Source of the DNA: a virus
Direction: 5' to 3' (one strand)
Virus record (IMG/VR): IMGVR_UViG_3300020196_003557
Location: 1 to 54,038 of that record
Length of the DNA: 54,038 nt
A program made the translations under genes and the position numbers. Of the stretch, positions 29,640 through 38,526 are shown piece by piece. The stretch's first letter is position 1, and the number at the start of each line of letters is the position of its first letter. Under the pieces are notes generated by a model. The model was given only the letters and a program-made list of their open reading frames with translations. It was not told the DNA's origin and did no database searches.

Positions 29640-32306
29640 TCATGCCACCTCGAACAATCTGTTGAACGTGTTGCTGCTTTCTGTGGATCTCACGTCCCAT
29701 TCCAGCACACCAATCAGATTATCAATCTTGCCATCCAGCACACTCTGTTCCATGCCATCGGAATCAAACGGCAGTTGTTTGAACCATTCCGGCAACCTCT
29801 GCTCATCCACTGGATATGCTATAGACGTGTATCCAAGGGGATTATTTCTTAATTTGCACACTATCACCTTGGCTCCATCCGTGATTGGCAGGCTGTATCT
29901 GTCGCCATACATGTCTCTGCAGATGTTCCAGTTGATCGAAGCTCTCACATGGCCAGGCATGTTGGCCTTGCCTTTCTTCTTCTCCTCTTCGTGATATTCT
30001 GTCACATTGTTGGCACGCTTGGGAGATCCTTTTTCCCAGCCCGGCCTGGATTTGAATTCACCCCGGAACTGCTTGATTCGATCTAGCACTTCTGCCTCAG
30101 TTTTGCCTATCAGCACCAGATACAGTATGTCGCTCAAGAAGTCCTGTACGAATACCGGAGTGTCAGAACGCTTGAGGTCCAGACCCATCGCTTTGACCTT
30201 ACCTTCCTTGCCTGCCGTGTCCACACGCTCGCCCTCCTTGTCAAAATACAAGAGAGCGTATCTTTTTTTGGTTATGAACAGTCCCTTGCTGGCCACCAGT
30301 TCTCGGCCTGCACGTATCACGTCACCGCGGGTCTTGGGACAATGGAACGCTCGAGTCATGAATGCTGTGAATGTGCCATTGACCTCTTCTGCTATCTTGT
30401 CATACAGGGCGATCACACTTTCCTTGTTCCACTGTATTTTTGCAGATTTTATATCATCCTGCAGCGTGGCGTAGGCCGAGAAATACACGGAGTCAGTGTC
30501 ACCGTAGATCACGCTCTCGCCCACGTGATCATATTTTCCTGCAATGATCTCGTTGGCCTTGGCAGCCATGTGTTGCGTGATGCATCTGCCGGTCAACGTC
30601 ACTGATTGGCCTATGCGCATGTCAAAGAAGCGGCAGCCCGGATTCAATATCGCGCCATACAGCGAGTTTAGATTGATTTTTTTGACCAGCTGCCTCTTGT
30701 CCCAGAATTCTCTCTCTATTTCATTTTCTCCGCACTCGGACATCTTGTGCTGCATGTCTTTCCTCTCAGCATACCATTTCTTTAAAAGTCCAGGTATGAC
30801 TCCTTCGAACTCATAGGTGAATATTGTTCCGTTGGCAGATATCATCCACTGCCTGTTGCCGTCGAACACAAGATCATGCAGCTGAGCTGCGCTCATCCTC
30901 ACGCTGGTTCCATCCTCCCAATCAACAATCAATTCGGTGCCTTTGTCCTTGTCCATCACTGCTTGATATTCCCAACAACCAAATTGTCCTTCCCATGCAG
31001 TGGCGAAGGACTTGCCTTGGTGCTTGGCCCTGTTTATCTCCGCTGATGTGATCACAGGACGTATCTGTCCCACTATTGTTTCCGGACCCATGTTCAGCGC
31101 TCGGATCACGGATGGATACAGCGAGTTGATGTCCACGGAGCCAATCCAGTCGTGTATGCCTTTCTTGGGATAAGCCACATAGGCCCCCGCCGCTGATTCA
31201 ACAGGTGCTGACTCATCTCTCTTTGCCCTGCCAGGCACTATCATGCCCCTGCGATGTGCCTCGTTGATAATGGCCTGCTCAGTAACCGCCACTGCTCCCA
31301 TGGTAGTGTCCAGCAACACAGTGTTTTGGTGTGCTATCTCATTGGCCAACTCAATAAATTTTAATTTCTTTTCCAATTTTGCCAACAGGTCGCAGTCCTG
31401 CCTGTTGTACTCTATGAACATGCCAAAGTCATTGTTGTACAGCTGGTCCAGCGATCCTTCATACACTGTCTTCTTCTCGTCCAATTCCCATTCACCTATG
31501 GCGTCCAGGCGGTAGCTGTGCCGCTCCTCGTAGGTGTATTTTCTATATAGTTCCAATAGGTCCAGATGCACTCTTCCAGTCAAATCATAACTGATCTGTT
31601 CCCTGCCAAATTTTTCAAATGTCCTCTTCTTAGGTTTTTCTCCCCAAAAACACAGTCTTCTTGTGTCATCGGAGCTCAATACCTTCTGTATCCTGCCTAC
31701 GACATAGGGTAGGTCATATCCTTCTGAGTTCCAGCCACTGATGACATCTCCCTCGTCCACCAGCGTGAGAAATGCGTCCAGCATGTCTTTTTCTTTCTCG
31801 AACAGCATCACGTTGCTGAATCTCTCCACCTGCAGCCTGGCATCTGCCATGCTCAATTCCTTGGGCGGCACAGCAAACGTGACCAGCTGATCGGTCCAGT
31901 TGAGATAACAGGTTATGGCGGTGATGGGCATGAATGGATCATCGGTGGTGGAATAGCCGCGTTGCGGGTCAAAGTCCACTTCGATATCAAAGAACACCAC
32001 GTTGAGCTTGGGAGCATCCTTGCCCAGATAATTCTCCTCCAGGCAGCGGAACACAGGATTGATGTCCTGTTCAAACAATTTCTTGTTGCTCCTGATCTTC
32101 TGTTCTTTTATGAACTCCTTGAACGTGCTGCAGGTGACCTTCTGCAGTGTCTCTCCGTGTATGCTCCTGTGCTTGCCTCGGGCATCGGGATAGTAAAAAA
32201 CATATCTTGCATCATAGTCAACGAACCGTCTCTGTCCATTGGGATCTCGCTCAACGACAAAAACTTTGTCGTCGTCTCTCCTGTAGAATGCGTCTATGTA
32301 GCTCAT
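29640..32306 (-). CDS. 43: Family B DNA polymerase, gp43-like
   Basis: 888 aa against 898 in T4. The 3'-5' exonuclease has FFDIEVDFD (about residue 105), GWNSEGYDLPYV and YNRQDCDLL. Polymerase motif A is SVDINSLYPSVI, motif B is KINLNSLYGAI and motif C is IYGDTDSVYF. All acidic catalytic residues are present, so replication and proofreading should be active. A Lys-rich segment (KKRANNVTEYHEEEKKK region) lies in the thumb. It starts in a 4-nt overlap with the small membrane gene. No RegA-type operator was seen ahead of it. Confidence 0.95.
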   Translation of the reverse strand: MSYIDAFYRRDDDKVFVVERDPNGQRRFVDYDARYVFYYPDARGKHRSIHGETLQKVTCSTFKEFIKEQKIRSNKKLFEQDINPVFRCLEENYLGKDAPKLNVVFFDIEVDFDPQRGYSTTDDPFMPITAITCYLNWTDQLVTFAVPPKELSMADARLQVERFSNVMLFEKEKDMLDAFLTLVDEGDVISGWNSEGYDLPYVVGRIQKVLSSDDTRRLCFWGEKPKKRTFEKFGREQISYDLTGRVHLDLLELYRKYTYEERHSYRLDAIGEWELDEKKTVYEGSLDQLYNNDFGMFIEYNRQDCDLLAKLEKKLKFIELANEIAHQNTVLLDTTMGAVAVTEQAIINEAHRRGMIVPGRAKRDESAPVESAAGAYVAYPKKGIHDWIGSVDINSLYPSVIRALNMGPETIVGQIRPVITSAEINRAKHQGKSFATAWEGQFGCWEYQAVMDKDKGTELIVDWEDGTSVRMSAAQLHDLVFDGNRQWMISANGTIFTYEFEGVIPGLLKKWYAERKDMQHKMSECGENEIEREFWDKRQLVKKINLNSLYGAILNPGCRFFDMRIGQSVTLTGRCITQHMAAKANEIIAGKYDHVGESVIYGDTDSVYFSAYATLQDDIKSAKIQWNKESVIALYDKIAEEVNGTFTAFMTRAFHCPKTRGDVIRAGRELVASKGLFITKKRYALLYFDKEGERVDTAGKEGKVKAMGLDLKRSDTPVFVQDFLSDILYLVLIGKTEAEVLDRIKQFRGEFKSRPGWEKGSPKRANNVTEYHEEEKKKGKANMPGHVRASINWNICRDMYGDRYSLPITDGAKVIVCKLRNNPLGYTSIAYPVDEQRLPEWFKQLPFDSDGMEQSVLDGKIDNLIGVLEWDVRSTESSNTFNRLFEVA

Positions 32307-32584
32307 TTAAAAAATACCAGGTAATTGCCGATACAGTTCATCACAGTGAACCAGCCGGCCAAAGTAGTTATCCATAGGTTCCTCCTGCGATAGGCCGAAT
32401 AGGTCATGGTGGAAGAACCGATCAGGTAAAGGGGAAACACAATCCACATCTTTGGATGTGGGCTGGTGAAAGTGAGAGCGAGAGATCCAAATATGGTGAA
32501 TATCACACTAATCAGCTCAAAATAAAAAGCCACGCGATCAGTGCGGTAGCTCTGTGTCCAAAATTCGGCTATGAAGGCATGCAC
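32303..32584 (-). CDS. Small three-helix membrane protein, 93 aa
   Basis: Three hydrophobic segments: FYFELISVIFTIFGSLALTF, WIVFPLYLIGSSTMTY and TTLAGWFTVMNCIGNYLVFF. Size and spacing fit a semiSWEET or half-PnuC-like helix bundle that would dimerise, but no signature motif proves it. It lies between dsbA and the polymerase with shared bases on both sides, so it belongs to the replication operon. Confidence 0.62.
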   Translation of the reverse strand: MHAFIAEFWTQSYRTDRVAFYFELISVIFTIFGSLALTFTSPHPKMWIVFPLYLIGSSTMTYSAYRRRNLWITTLAGWFTVMNCIGNYLVFFK

Positions 32585-32841
32585 TAGATCTTGCCTGCTG
32601 CTGCCAATATCGAATCCAACAGGTCCATGTCATCGGCCACAGATTTATAATTGTCTTTGTGGGCGATCGCGATGGCCTTGTTCAGCATGGCTGGCTTGAG
32701 TTCCAATTCTTCAGCCAGTGCTTTCACTGTGTCTCGCAGTCCTGCTTTGAGATCATCTACCTCTCCCAACACCTGTGATCCTTCTTTGATCAGTTGTATC
32801 AGCTTGGTTTTTTCTGCTTCATTGAAATTTCTTCCTGACAT
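32584..32841 (-). CDS. dsbA: DsbA-like dsDNA-binding protein (T4 late-transcription type)
   Basis: 85 aa. The C-terminal half ELELKPAMLNKAIAIAHKDN closely follows T4 DsbA (KELGVDGKMFNRLLALYHKDN). The N-terminus is a charged helix with EAEKTKLIQLIKEGSQVL. T4 DsbA binds double-stranded DNA and enhances late transcription. It has a strong ribosome site (AAAGGAG) and a consensus promoter at 32861-32889, and heads the dsbA-membrane-polymerase unit. Confidence 0.8.
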   Translation of the reverse strand: MSGRNFNEAEKTKLIQLIKEGSQVLGEVDDLKAGLRDTVKALAEELELKPAMLNKAIAIAHKDNYKSVADDMDLLDSILAAAGKI

Positions 32842-32860
32842 ATTATCTCCTTTTTTATGT

Positions 32861-32889
32861 ATTATATTATTCTTTATATTTTAGATCAA
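32861..32889 (-). promoter_or_regulatory. Sigma70-like promoter for dsbA-polymerase
   Basis: Minus strand: -35 TTGATC (32889-32884), 17-bp spacer, perfect -10 TATAAT (32866-32861), then AAAGGAG before the ATG at 32841. This promoter has a proper leader, in contrast to the near-leaderless ones. Confidence 0.7.
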
Positions 32890-32894
32890 TGGAT

Positions 32895-33932
32895 TTATAT
32901 TTTACCATGATCTAGAACAAAATTATTAATTTCATCAATAACCTTGTGTTCAATACCTCTAAATCCATGATAACCCACAGAAAAATGCGGACATCCTTGA
33001 TCTATTCCTCCATTAAGTTCTGCATATCTTGTCGATGTACTATTTGTATCATTAATAATTTTTTTAGCTATTTCGGGGTGTGTTCCGTTATTAGGATCTT
33101 CTGCGTGTTGAATAATCAGCAATGGTTTAGCCATTTTTATGAGAAAATATTTCATTTCATCTAGTCCTAATTCACGCCATCTACTTTTCCAATACGGATT
33201 TAGAAATATTATTCCTCTATAGAGATGATTATATTGGTTGACGTCGTGTATCATTGATATAATATTTGCACCTGTACAATGCCCCATTAGCCATAACTGC
33301 GTGTTACTTAAACTTTTTATGTGCTCTAATATCTTTTCAACATCTGTTATGAAAGTATGTGTTTCAAATAAAATTTTATTATTTGAAAGTAAATCTTTTT
33401 TTATTTTTGCATGATGTTGAATATAAAATTCTCTAGCTTTTGTGAACCACTGTTTTTGAATATAAAATTTTTTGAACCATATTTTACTTTTTAAATTTTT
33501 TGTTGCATTTATACTGCTGTTGTAATAATCTAAAGGATCATCTGGATGCAAGCTCATTCTTACCTGCCAGGCGTGCTCTAATGGATGATCTGGGTCGATG
33601 ATAATAAGATTTAATTTTTTTGCAATACAATATTCAAAGAAAGGCATAATTAAACCATTTGGTATGTCGTTAGAGTCTATAACATAATATTTGCCATCTC
33701 CTCCAAGAATAGATACTATTGTATCTGTAGCATCTTTGTGTAATAATGAAATAAGTTTGTATTTGTTGCCGTTGATATTATGATATGATATTTTCAAGCC
33801 ATAATGTTTTTTTAAATTTTCAATATCGTTTTCTGTTACTTGATGTCCATGCTCAACAGGATCTCCGGGCAAACCATATTCTCCCCAACCTCTAGGGTTT
33901 ACTATATCTAAATCAAGCAATCTAGAAGTCAT
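32895..33932 (-). CDS. Alpha/beta-hydrolase-like protein with Cys nucleophile motif
   Basis: 345 aa from ATG 33932; a TTG at 33995 would extend it 21 residues into the previous gene. The nucleophile elbow reads LWLMGHCTGANI, G-H-C-x-G with Cys where most hydrolases have Ser, as in dienelactone hydrolases. LLIIQHAEDPNNG could hold the acid, and the late His (YHGFRGIEHKV) fits the triad. Composition is strongly AT-rich beside its neighbours, a sign of a recently acquired gene sitting between early and late regions. Substrate unknown. Confidence 0.6.
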   Translation of the reverse strand: MTSRLLDLDIVNPRGWGEYGLPGDPVEHGHQVTENDIENLKKHYGLKISYHNINGNKYKLISLLHKDATDTIVSILGGDGKYYVIDSNDIPNGLIMPFFEYCIAKKLNLIIIDPDHPLEHAWQVRMSLHPDDPLDYYNSSINATKNLKSKIWFKKFYIQKQWFTKAREFYIQHHAKIKKDLLSNNKILFETHTFITDVEKILEHIKSLSNTQLWLMGHCTGANIISMIHDVNQYNHLYRGIIFLNPYWKSRWRELGLDEMKYFLIKMAKPLLIIQHAEDPNNGTHPEIAKKIINDTNSTSTRYAELNGGIDQGCPHFSVGYHGFRGIEHKVIDEINNFVLDHGKI

Positions 33933-33967
33933 ACAAATAGTATATATTCTGTACAGGTGATACGCAA

Positions 33968-34354
33968 TTATTTCTTGTTTTTTACTTTGGTCCAACAGGA
34001 TTCAAACCAGGTTTTTAAATTACCCTGTATCGCTTCTGGTAGAATTAACTCCCCTGATGTATTGCAATACCTTATGTTTTCTAGCACAGCCTTTATTGCT
34101 TCATTTTTTCTACCTTTTTTATTCTTTGATTCCAATTTAGGATTGGGATTTGCTGGTGAAGGTCTTTGGCCGTCCATGTCTTCGCCCATGAGGTGCACGG
34201 GGTCTTTCACGAAACTTTTTAATTTTCTCAATCCCCTCGAACCTGCGCTTACAGGCTTGCTGAGTTGGATATCAACATCCACGTGACCATGATCCTTAAG
34301 ACGTGACATGTCATCAAGATATTGCTTGTATGAAAAGATCGGTATTCCTATCAT
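33968..34354 (-). CDS. Hypothetical basic protein, 128 aa
   Basis: Begins MIGIPIFSYKQYLDDMSRL, then a basic and Pro-rich low-complexity middle (GQRPSPANPNPKLESKNKK) and a C-terminal helix NEAIKAVLENIRY with KTWFESCW. No ribosome site; instead a TAAATA box ends 7 nt before the ATG, the late-gene pattern of this genome. Likely a late protein; the opening resembles the targeting-like N-termini only loosely (no I-x-E). Confidence 0.62.
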   Translation of the reverse strand: MIGIPIFSYKQYLDDMSRLKDHGHVDVDIQLSKPVSAGSRGLRKLKSFVKDPVHLMGEDMDGQRPSPANPNPKLESKNKKGRKNEAIKAVLENIRYCNTSGELILPEAIQGNLKTWFESCWTKVKNKK

Positions 34355-34361
34355 GCTTTTA

Positions 34362-34367
34362 TATTTA
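34362..34367 (-). promoter_or_regulatory. T4-like late promoter box TAAATA before 34354
   Basis: Minus strand AATAAATA, ending 7 nt before the ATG. The TAA stop of the upstream gene (34365-34367) is part of the box. Confidence 0.6.
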
Positions 34368-35003
34368 TTGCCACAGCACCATCTTGAAACGTTCTTTCTC
34401 TATGCCAAAGAACTCGGTTTTCCATGCGCTCTGCTCAAAGAAGCCCAGGTGATGCCATTCATTTTTCCTAGCGATCATCTCAGCGGCGGATGTGTCCCAA
34501 TCCACTGACAGTAAAAATTTCTCCACATTTCGTCGTTTTTCGGATATCTCCTCGTAGCTGAAGCCATCATATTCCCAGTGCAGCAGCTCGAAAACATTGC
34601 CCGATGTGTCCACGTAGTCAACGCTGATGTCCATGCCCCATTTGGGACGCATCTTGATTATCTTGTAGATCAGGTGATTGTTCAGCGCCCAGTTCTGCAG
34701 TTGCGCCAGCGCTTCGCCGACGTAGCCTTTCCTCTCAAATAAAAGGGCATGATTGATGTGCGCGCCTGAGACAGAATTTTCCTCGTCCACGAACCAATCA
34801 TATTTCAAAGCAAAGTGGTTGGGGCGATGCCAGCGACCTGCCTGTCCATTGGCCTCAGCGTAACATCTCTCCAGCTTAGTGAGGTCGTAGCCATTTTGGT
34901 CAAACAATTCGGTCTGCTCAACGCCGGGCACAGAGATCTGACTTATGGGTTTTCTGAAATAAGGGTCAGGATTGAATTTGTGATGTGTTGGTGCCAGTTT
35001 CAT
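34365..35003 (-). CDS. Hypothetical protein, 212 aa
   Basis: An acidic and aromatic-rich globular protein (WHRPNHFALKYDWFVDEE, KKWGMDI-like strand MRPKWGMDISVDYVD, WEYDGFSYEEISEKRR). It shows no membrane segment, signal or catalytic signature. It is preceded by a TAAATA box 7 nt upstream and no ribosome site, so it is late. I do not recognise the family. Confidence 0.62.
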   Translation of the reverse strand: MKLAPTHHKFNPDPYFRKPISQISVPGVEQTELFDQNGYDLTKLERCYAEANGQAGRWHRPNHFALKYDWFVDEENSVSGAHINHALLFERKGYVGEALAQLQNWALNNHLIYKIIKMRPKWGMDISVDYVDTSGNVFELLHWEYDGFSYEEISEKRRNVEKFLLSVDWDTSAAEMIARKNEWHHLGFFEQSAWKTEFFGIEKERFKMVLWQ

Positions 35004-35010
35004 GCACCGT

Positions 35011-35016
35011 TATTTA
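35011..35016 (-). promoter_or_regulatory. T4-like late promoter box TAAATA before 35003
   Basis: Minus strand AATAAATA ends 7 nt upstream of the ATG; no Shine-Dalgarno sequence lies between. Confidence 0.6.
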
Positions 35017-35021
35017 TTTGA

Positions 35022-36158
35022 CTATTTCTTTTTTTTTCCTTCGGACAGCTCGTCTGTGTATTCTTTGGTCTCATCCACCATGTCTCCCAATGCCTTGATC
35101 ACTGCATCTGGCTGCGCCATGGTGTGTATGGACACTGATGAAAAATCTGCTTCGCTTGGCGTCACTTCTGCCTGTATGCCAGCATTCTGTAAAGCATTCT
35201 TCACTGCGTCGGCATCAGCGTCTGACGTCGGACGCTCCCTGTCAAAGTCACCATCGAGCCTGACATCAAATTGCCTGGCCTCTGCCTGTCCTTGGAATCC
35301 TGATGCTTCTCCCGTGGCCTCTGTGTCTTCGGCCTGGATGTAGCCCTGTTTCTCGTGTTCCGGCCATGCCTTTTTTGGTATCTTTATCACGCCCTCTTCG
35401 CTTCCGGGCTTGATGACCATGATCATTTCCTTTTCATCTGGGCCCAGTATCATCTTGTTGTTCTTGATCTTCTCTGCGGTCGCTGCGTCCGGTTGCTTTT
35501 CTTGTACCGCTTCTGCTTTTTCTTCTGCGGCTTTTTCTTTTTCAGCAATCACTTTCTCTTCTTGTTTCTCAGCGTCGGCGATGATCTCTTTAGTTTCCTC
35601 AGTCTTGACAAGAATGTTTGATGATTCCTCGTTGTATATTGCTTCATTCTCCGAAATAGAGTTGTAAAGTTCGACCAACGCGGACTCATCGCATGATTTG
35701 ATATACTCCTGTACATCTTTTTGCACCACTTCTCTGAATGTCTTTGCGTCATAGGTCTGCTCTTCTTTTTGTTCTGCTTTCAATTCTGCCAACTTGGCCT
35801 CTAGTTCAGCAATCTTTTCTAATCTATTTGTTTTTTTCTTTGCCTCTTTGATTGGTTTCTTGGGCAGTTTCTTGTCTGATTCCTCGATGGCTTTGGTTAT
35901 GTCGCTCTTTTCGCTGGTGATTGATTCTATCAACTTTTCTGCCTTGGCGGAGATCTTGGTGGGTTCTCGGAATTCCTTGATGCCGGCCAGTCTCGCGATG
36001 TCCGCTAATGTGATCTGCCTGTCGTCCAGCACTCTGGGCTCTTTCTTGGCAGCCTCCAGCAGCTCCTGGCGCTCCTGTTCTGGAGTCATGTTGCTCATCT
36101 CGTTGAGCCTTCTCACTAGGTCTGCGAAGTCGTGTGTGCTGTTGGATTTGCGTGCCAT
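35022..36158 (-). CDS. Coiled-coil late protein, 378 aa
   Basis: An N-terminal helical part DFADLVRRLNEMSNMTPEQE is followed by RQITLADIARLAG. A long Glu/Lys/Ala-rich coiled coil (about residues 75-230, including EKAAEEKAEAVQEK) leads to a C-terminal folded part of about 80 residues, with DVRLDGDFDRERPTSDADADA. The composition suits a scaffold- or head-associated protein, but no homologue is recognised. The TAAATA box 6 nt upstream marks it as late. It ends in a Lys tail. Confidence 0.65.
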   Translation of the reverse strand: MARKSNSTHDFADLVRRLNEMSNMTPEQERQELLEAAKKEPRVLDDRQITLADIARLAGIKEFREPTKISAKAEKLIESITSEKSDITKAIEESDKKLPKKPIKEAKKKTNRLEKIAELEAKLAELKAEQKEEQTYDAKTFREVVQKDVQEYIKSCDESALVELYNSISENEAIYNEESSNILVKTEETKEIIADAEKQEEKVIAEKEKAAEEKAEAVQEKQPDAATAEKIKNNKMILGPDEKEMIMVIKPGSEEGVIKIPKKAWPEHEKQGYIQAEDTEATGEASGFQGQAEARQFDVRLDGDFDRERPTSDADADAVKNALQNAGIQAEVTPSEADFSSVSIHTMAQPDAVIKALGDMVDETKEYTDELSEGKKKK

Positions 36159-36164
36159 ACGATG

Positions 36165-36170
36165 TATTTA
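36165..36170 (-). promoter_or_regulatory. T4-like late promoter box TAAATA before 36158
   Basis: Minus strand AATAAATA, gap 6 nt to the ATG; the surrounding intergenic stretch is AT-rich. Confidence 0.6.
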
Positions 36171-36231
36171 TTAAATGCTGTATTATAATAATATATTATT
36201 ATTTTACGAAAATCTAGCTGTTTTTGATGCT

Positions 36232-36621
36232 TTATTTGGTTTTGACGTTCTTGGCCGCGCCTTTTCGGTTTGCGTTGGGGTCCTGTCTGCGCTTCCTTGC
36301 GCCTGCCTTGGCCCGTCCCTTTTTCCCCAGTGCGTAGGCCTTGCTTCTGGGCAGGCACTTGGGCTTGCCCTCCTTGCTTGAACCTCTGGCGCAATCACCC
36401 CTGATTTTGCCATCGGGTCCGAACCTGACCCATTTCTGCTTGAACCATTTCTTGAGGTTCTCGTCCAGTGATTCGTTGAACAAAAGATCGCCGCAGTTGA
36501 CGCAGATGTCGATGTCTTCCTTCTTGACGCAGTTGGGCACTCGCTTGCCGAACATGGTCTTCATGCCCTTCTTCTCATAGCCCTTCCAGCACTTCTCAGT
36601 GATTATCTCAGCTATCCTCAT
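36232..36621 (-). CDS. Lys/Cys-rich late protein with MRIAEI N-terminus, 129 aa
   Basis: The N-terminus MRIAEIITEK carries the M-R/K-I-x-E-I tag shared by several genes here. Next comes CWKGYEKKGMKTMFGKR..PNC, a common marine-phage module, then a CVNCG zinc-knuckle half. A basic C-terminal region with GDCARGSS, KCLPRSKAYALG and KRRQDPNANRKGAAKN follows. The stop of the 39-aa gene overlaps the ATG (ATGA at 36621), which fixes this start over longer readings. High basic charge suggests DNA contact inside the head; that is inference. Confidence 0.72.
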   Translation of the reverse strand: MRIAEIITEKCWKGYEKKGMKTMFGKRVPNCVKKEDIDICVNCGDLLFNESLDENLKKWFKQKWVRFGPDGKIRGDCARGSSKEGKPKCLPRSKAYALGKKGRAKAGARKRRQDPNANRKGAAKNVKTK

Positions 36622-36737
36622 TTCTTCTTCCTGCCTGCGCAGTGGGCCTTCTGGCTGAAACCCTTTGGCCTGGCGCAGTTGATTGAGCGCTTGTACTTGC
36701 CGCTCCATTTCTCTGATATGAATTCGTAATAGCGCAT
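36618..36737 (-). CDS. 39-aa late peptide, T4-CTS-like N-terminus plus Cys-rich tail
   Basis: Begins MRYYEFISEKW, close in pattern to T4 internal-protein CTS (M-K-T-Y-Q-E-F-I-A-E-A). It ends INCARPKGFSQKAHCAGRKKK-like, with two Cys and a basic cluster. The ATG is one base after the stop of the 525-aa gene and the stop overlaps the next ATG. The compact fit and recurrent C-terminal motif support a real gene although it is very short. Confidence 0.65.
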   Translation of the reverse strand: MRYYEFISEKWSGKYKRSINCARPKGFSQKAHCAGRKKK

Positions 36738-36738
36738 T

Positions 36739-38316
36739 TTACTTGCTCTTGTTGCCCCAGTTGGCCGCTCCAACCTTCCTACATCTCACCAGCGCCCCCG
36801 ATGCGTAGGCTGATGGCCATACCTTGTAACGGCTCTTGACCTTGTGGTAGCAGGCGTCCTGCTTCTCCGTGATGTCTGTGACCTCCAGTGCCATTCTGAG
36901 GTTGTCCGCCAGATGTGATTCATAGCTGACTTCCTCTTTTTTGTCAGCGTCGGTCTTTGGTGGTTCTTGATTTTGCTTCTCCTTGCTGGCCATGTACTGT
37001 CGCACTGGCTCTCCCAGCTTCTTCATGATCCGTGACTTGAATGGTGTCCTCTGCATCTCTTCCTTCTTGGGCATGTAATTGGCATACTTGTCCTGCATGT
37101 TCTTGACGTAGCCCAGCCCATGTGCTCCGTCCAATCTGACTTTGACCTGCTCGATCTCGCTGGCTATCTCCTTGGCCAGTTGTGTGTTGCCCTGTGACTT
37201 GGCACTGTCAAGTGCTGAGTTCATGGCCTTGACCACTGGCACGCTGTTGTCTATAGCGTTGCTGATGGTGCCCACTCCCGCGATGCTGCCTGCAATGATG
37301 CCGGCCGCTGCTAATCTTTGTAAAAATCCTTTTAGGTCCTCGTCCAGTTCAACTTCTTTCAAATTATCGTAGTTCTTTTTGAAGTAATCCTGTGCCACCG
37401 TGTAATTGCCTGATGAGAACACGATCTTGCCATTTTTGTCCAACACGTCGTACTTGCCTTTTGATGACTGGCTAATGTAAGGTTTTTGTGTGCTTTCGAA
37501 ATGCCTGCTGTAAGGTCTAGACTTGGCGAACTCCCTGCCAAAACTAAATTCCTGTCTTTGAGCCAATTCTTTGGCTGAAAATCCTGGTGCTACCACTCCA
37601 CCCCTGGCTGCTTTAGCAACATCTGCTCTATTTTGAAAATATGCCTTGATCTCATCTGGATTCATCATGTCCAGTTTCTTCTTCCTGGCCGCCATGCTGC
37701 CGGACATCTGCGACCCCTCATGCTGCTGATTTTCTCTGTTCTCCTTGGCGCGCTCCTTCTCAAACTGCTGCACGCGCTTCTTCAATATGTTCAGCATGCC
37801 GGGCTTGGTCTCGATGTCATCCACAGCGGTCTCCGTGGCCAGTATCTCGTCTATGTTCTTCTTCACTATCTCAGCGTGCCTCTGGTGCAGGTCGCCTATC
37901 TCTTCCCTGTAGGGGTTCAATTTCTGATAGTCCTCGTAGTGATAGGCCGCGTCCAGCATGTCCACCGCCCGGTTCATCTTGGTTTGTATCCAGCCCTCTA
38001 TGTCATCTCCCGGCTGTACCATTGTGGTGATCTTCAGCGCAGCCTGTGCAGTGTGGTACAACTGCTCTCGGCTCATGTGTCCCTCGCCGGAATCTTCTTT
38101 GTAAATGTGCTCGGTCTCAAGATAATCCGCAATGCCCTTGATGTAGCCCGACGCTATGTCAATCTTTTTTGCCACCCAGGATTCCATCTCCTGGTCGTTG
38201 CTGAGTAAATTGTGTAATTTTATCGCGTATTTGCCCGCCCTGATGGCCTGTGTGAGGAACATGCTGGCTTCATAGGTGTCTGGTTGCACTGGTGCGTTTA
38301 TCTCGTTGATGCGCAT
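36739..38316 (-). CDS. 525-aa late protein with MRINEI N-terminus and PSAYASGALV C-terminal module
   Basis: The first residues MRINEINAPVQ share the tag. The first 200 residues are helical with pairs of W/M-rich repeats, then a basic helical linker (ERAKENRENQQHEG). A hydrophobic AAAGIIAGSIAGVGTI stretch near residue 345 could insert into membrane, and the C-terminus is DACYHKVKSRYKVWPSAYAS. That last block recurs in marine T4-like phages as a stand-alone module of unknown function. Large size and the late box suggest an internal or ejected virion protein. Confidence 0.7.
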   Translation of the reverse strand: MRINEINAPVQPDTYEASMFLTQAIRAGKYAIKLHNLLSNDQEMESWVAKKIDIASGYIKGIADYLETEHIYKEDSGEGHMSREQLYHTAQAALKITTMVQPGDDIEGWIQTKMNRAVDMLDAAYHYEDYQKLNPYREEIGDLHQRHAEIVKKNIDEILATETAVDDIETKPGMLNILKKRVQQFEKERAKENRENQQHEGSQMSGSMAARKKKLDMMNPDEIKAYFQNRADVAKAARGGVVAPGFSAKELAQRQEFSFGREFAKSRPYSRHFESTQKPYISQSSKGKYDVLDKNGKIVFSSGNYTVAQDYFKKNYDNLKEVELDEDLKGFLQRLAAAGIIAGSIAGVGTISNAIDNSVPVVKAMNSALDSAKSQGNTQLAKEIASEIEQVKVRLDGAHGLGYVKNMQDKYANYMPKKEEMQRTPFKSRIMKKLGEPVRQYMASKEKQNQEPPKTDADKKEEVSYESHLADNLRMALEVTDITEKQDACYHKVKSRYKVWPSAYASGALVRCRKVGAANWGNKSK

Positions 38317-38321
38317 GTGCG

Positions 38322-38327
38322 TATTTA
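38322..38327 (-). promoter_or_regulatory. T4-like late promoter box TAAATA before 38316
   Basis: Minus strand CATAAATA ends 5 nt before the ATG of the 525-aa gene. Confidence 0.6.
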
Positions 38328-38346
38328 TGCTGCGAACTGCCTAGAA

Positions 38347-38526
38347 CTATTCCTCTGTGAAACCCTCTTCGCATAGATCACAGGAGCAGGTCCTGCACAC
38401 CTCTATCTTCCACCGATGCCTAACCACGCTGCCCACTTTTTCATGTTCCCAGCGCTCCAGTCGCTTGCCACAGTGGCTACCGTGTCCGCAGTTGACGCAG
38501 TAGTCTTTGCTTTTGATTTCCATCAT
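38347..38526 (-). CDS. Small double zinc-knuckle protein, 59 aa
   Basis: Starts MMEIKSKDYCVNCGHGSHCGK and continues EVCRTCSCDLCEE. Two CxxC pairs in each half would bind zinc. It overlaps the previous stop by the ATGA bases and fills the space before the 525-aa gene. Function not recognised; zinc-ribbon nucleic-acid or protein contacts are possible. Confidence 0.62.
   Translation of the reverse strand: MMEIKSKDYCVNCGHGSHCGKRLERWEHEKVGSVVRHRWKIEVCRTCSCDLCEEGFTEE

Noticed and set aside
37633-38208. Plus-strand 191-aa frame inside the 525-aa late gene
   Set aside because: Antisense to a coding region with clear tag and C-terminal module; low-complexity Leu/Val/His content.
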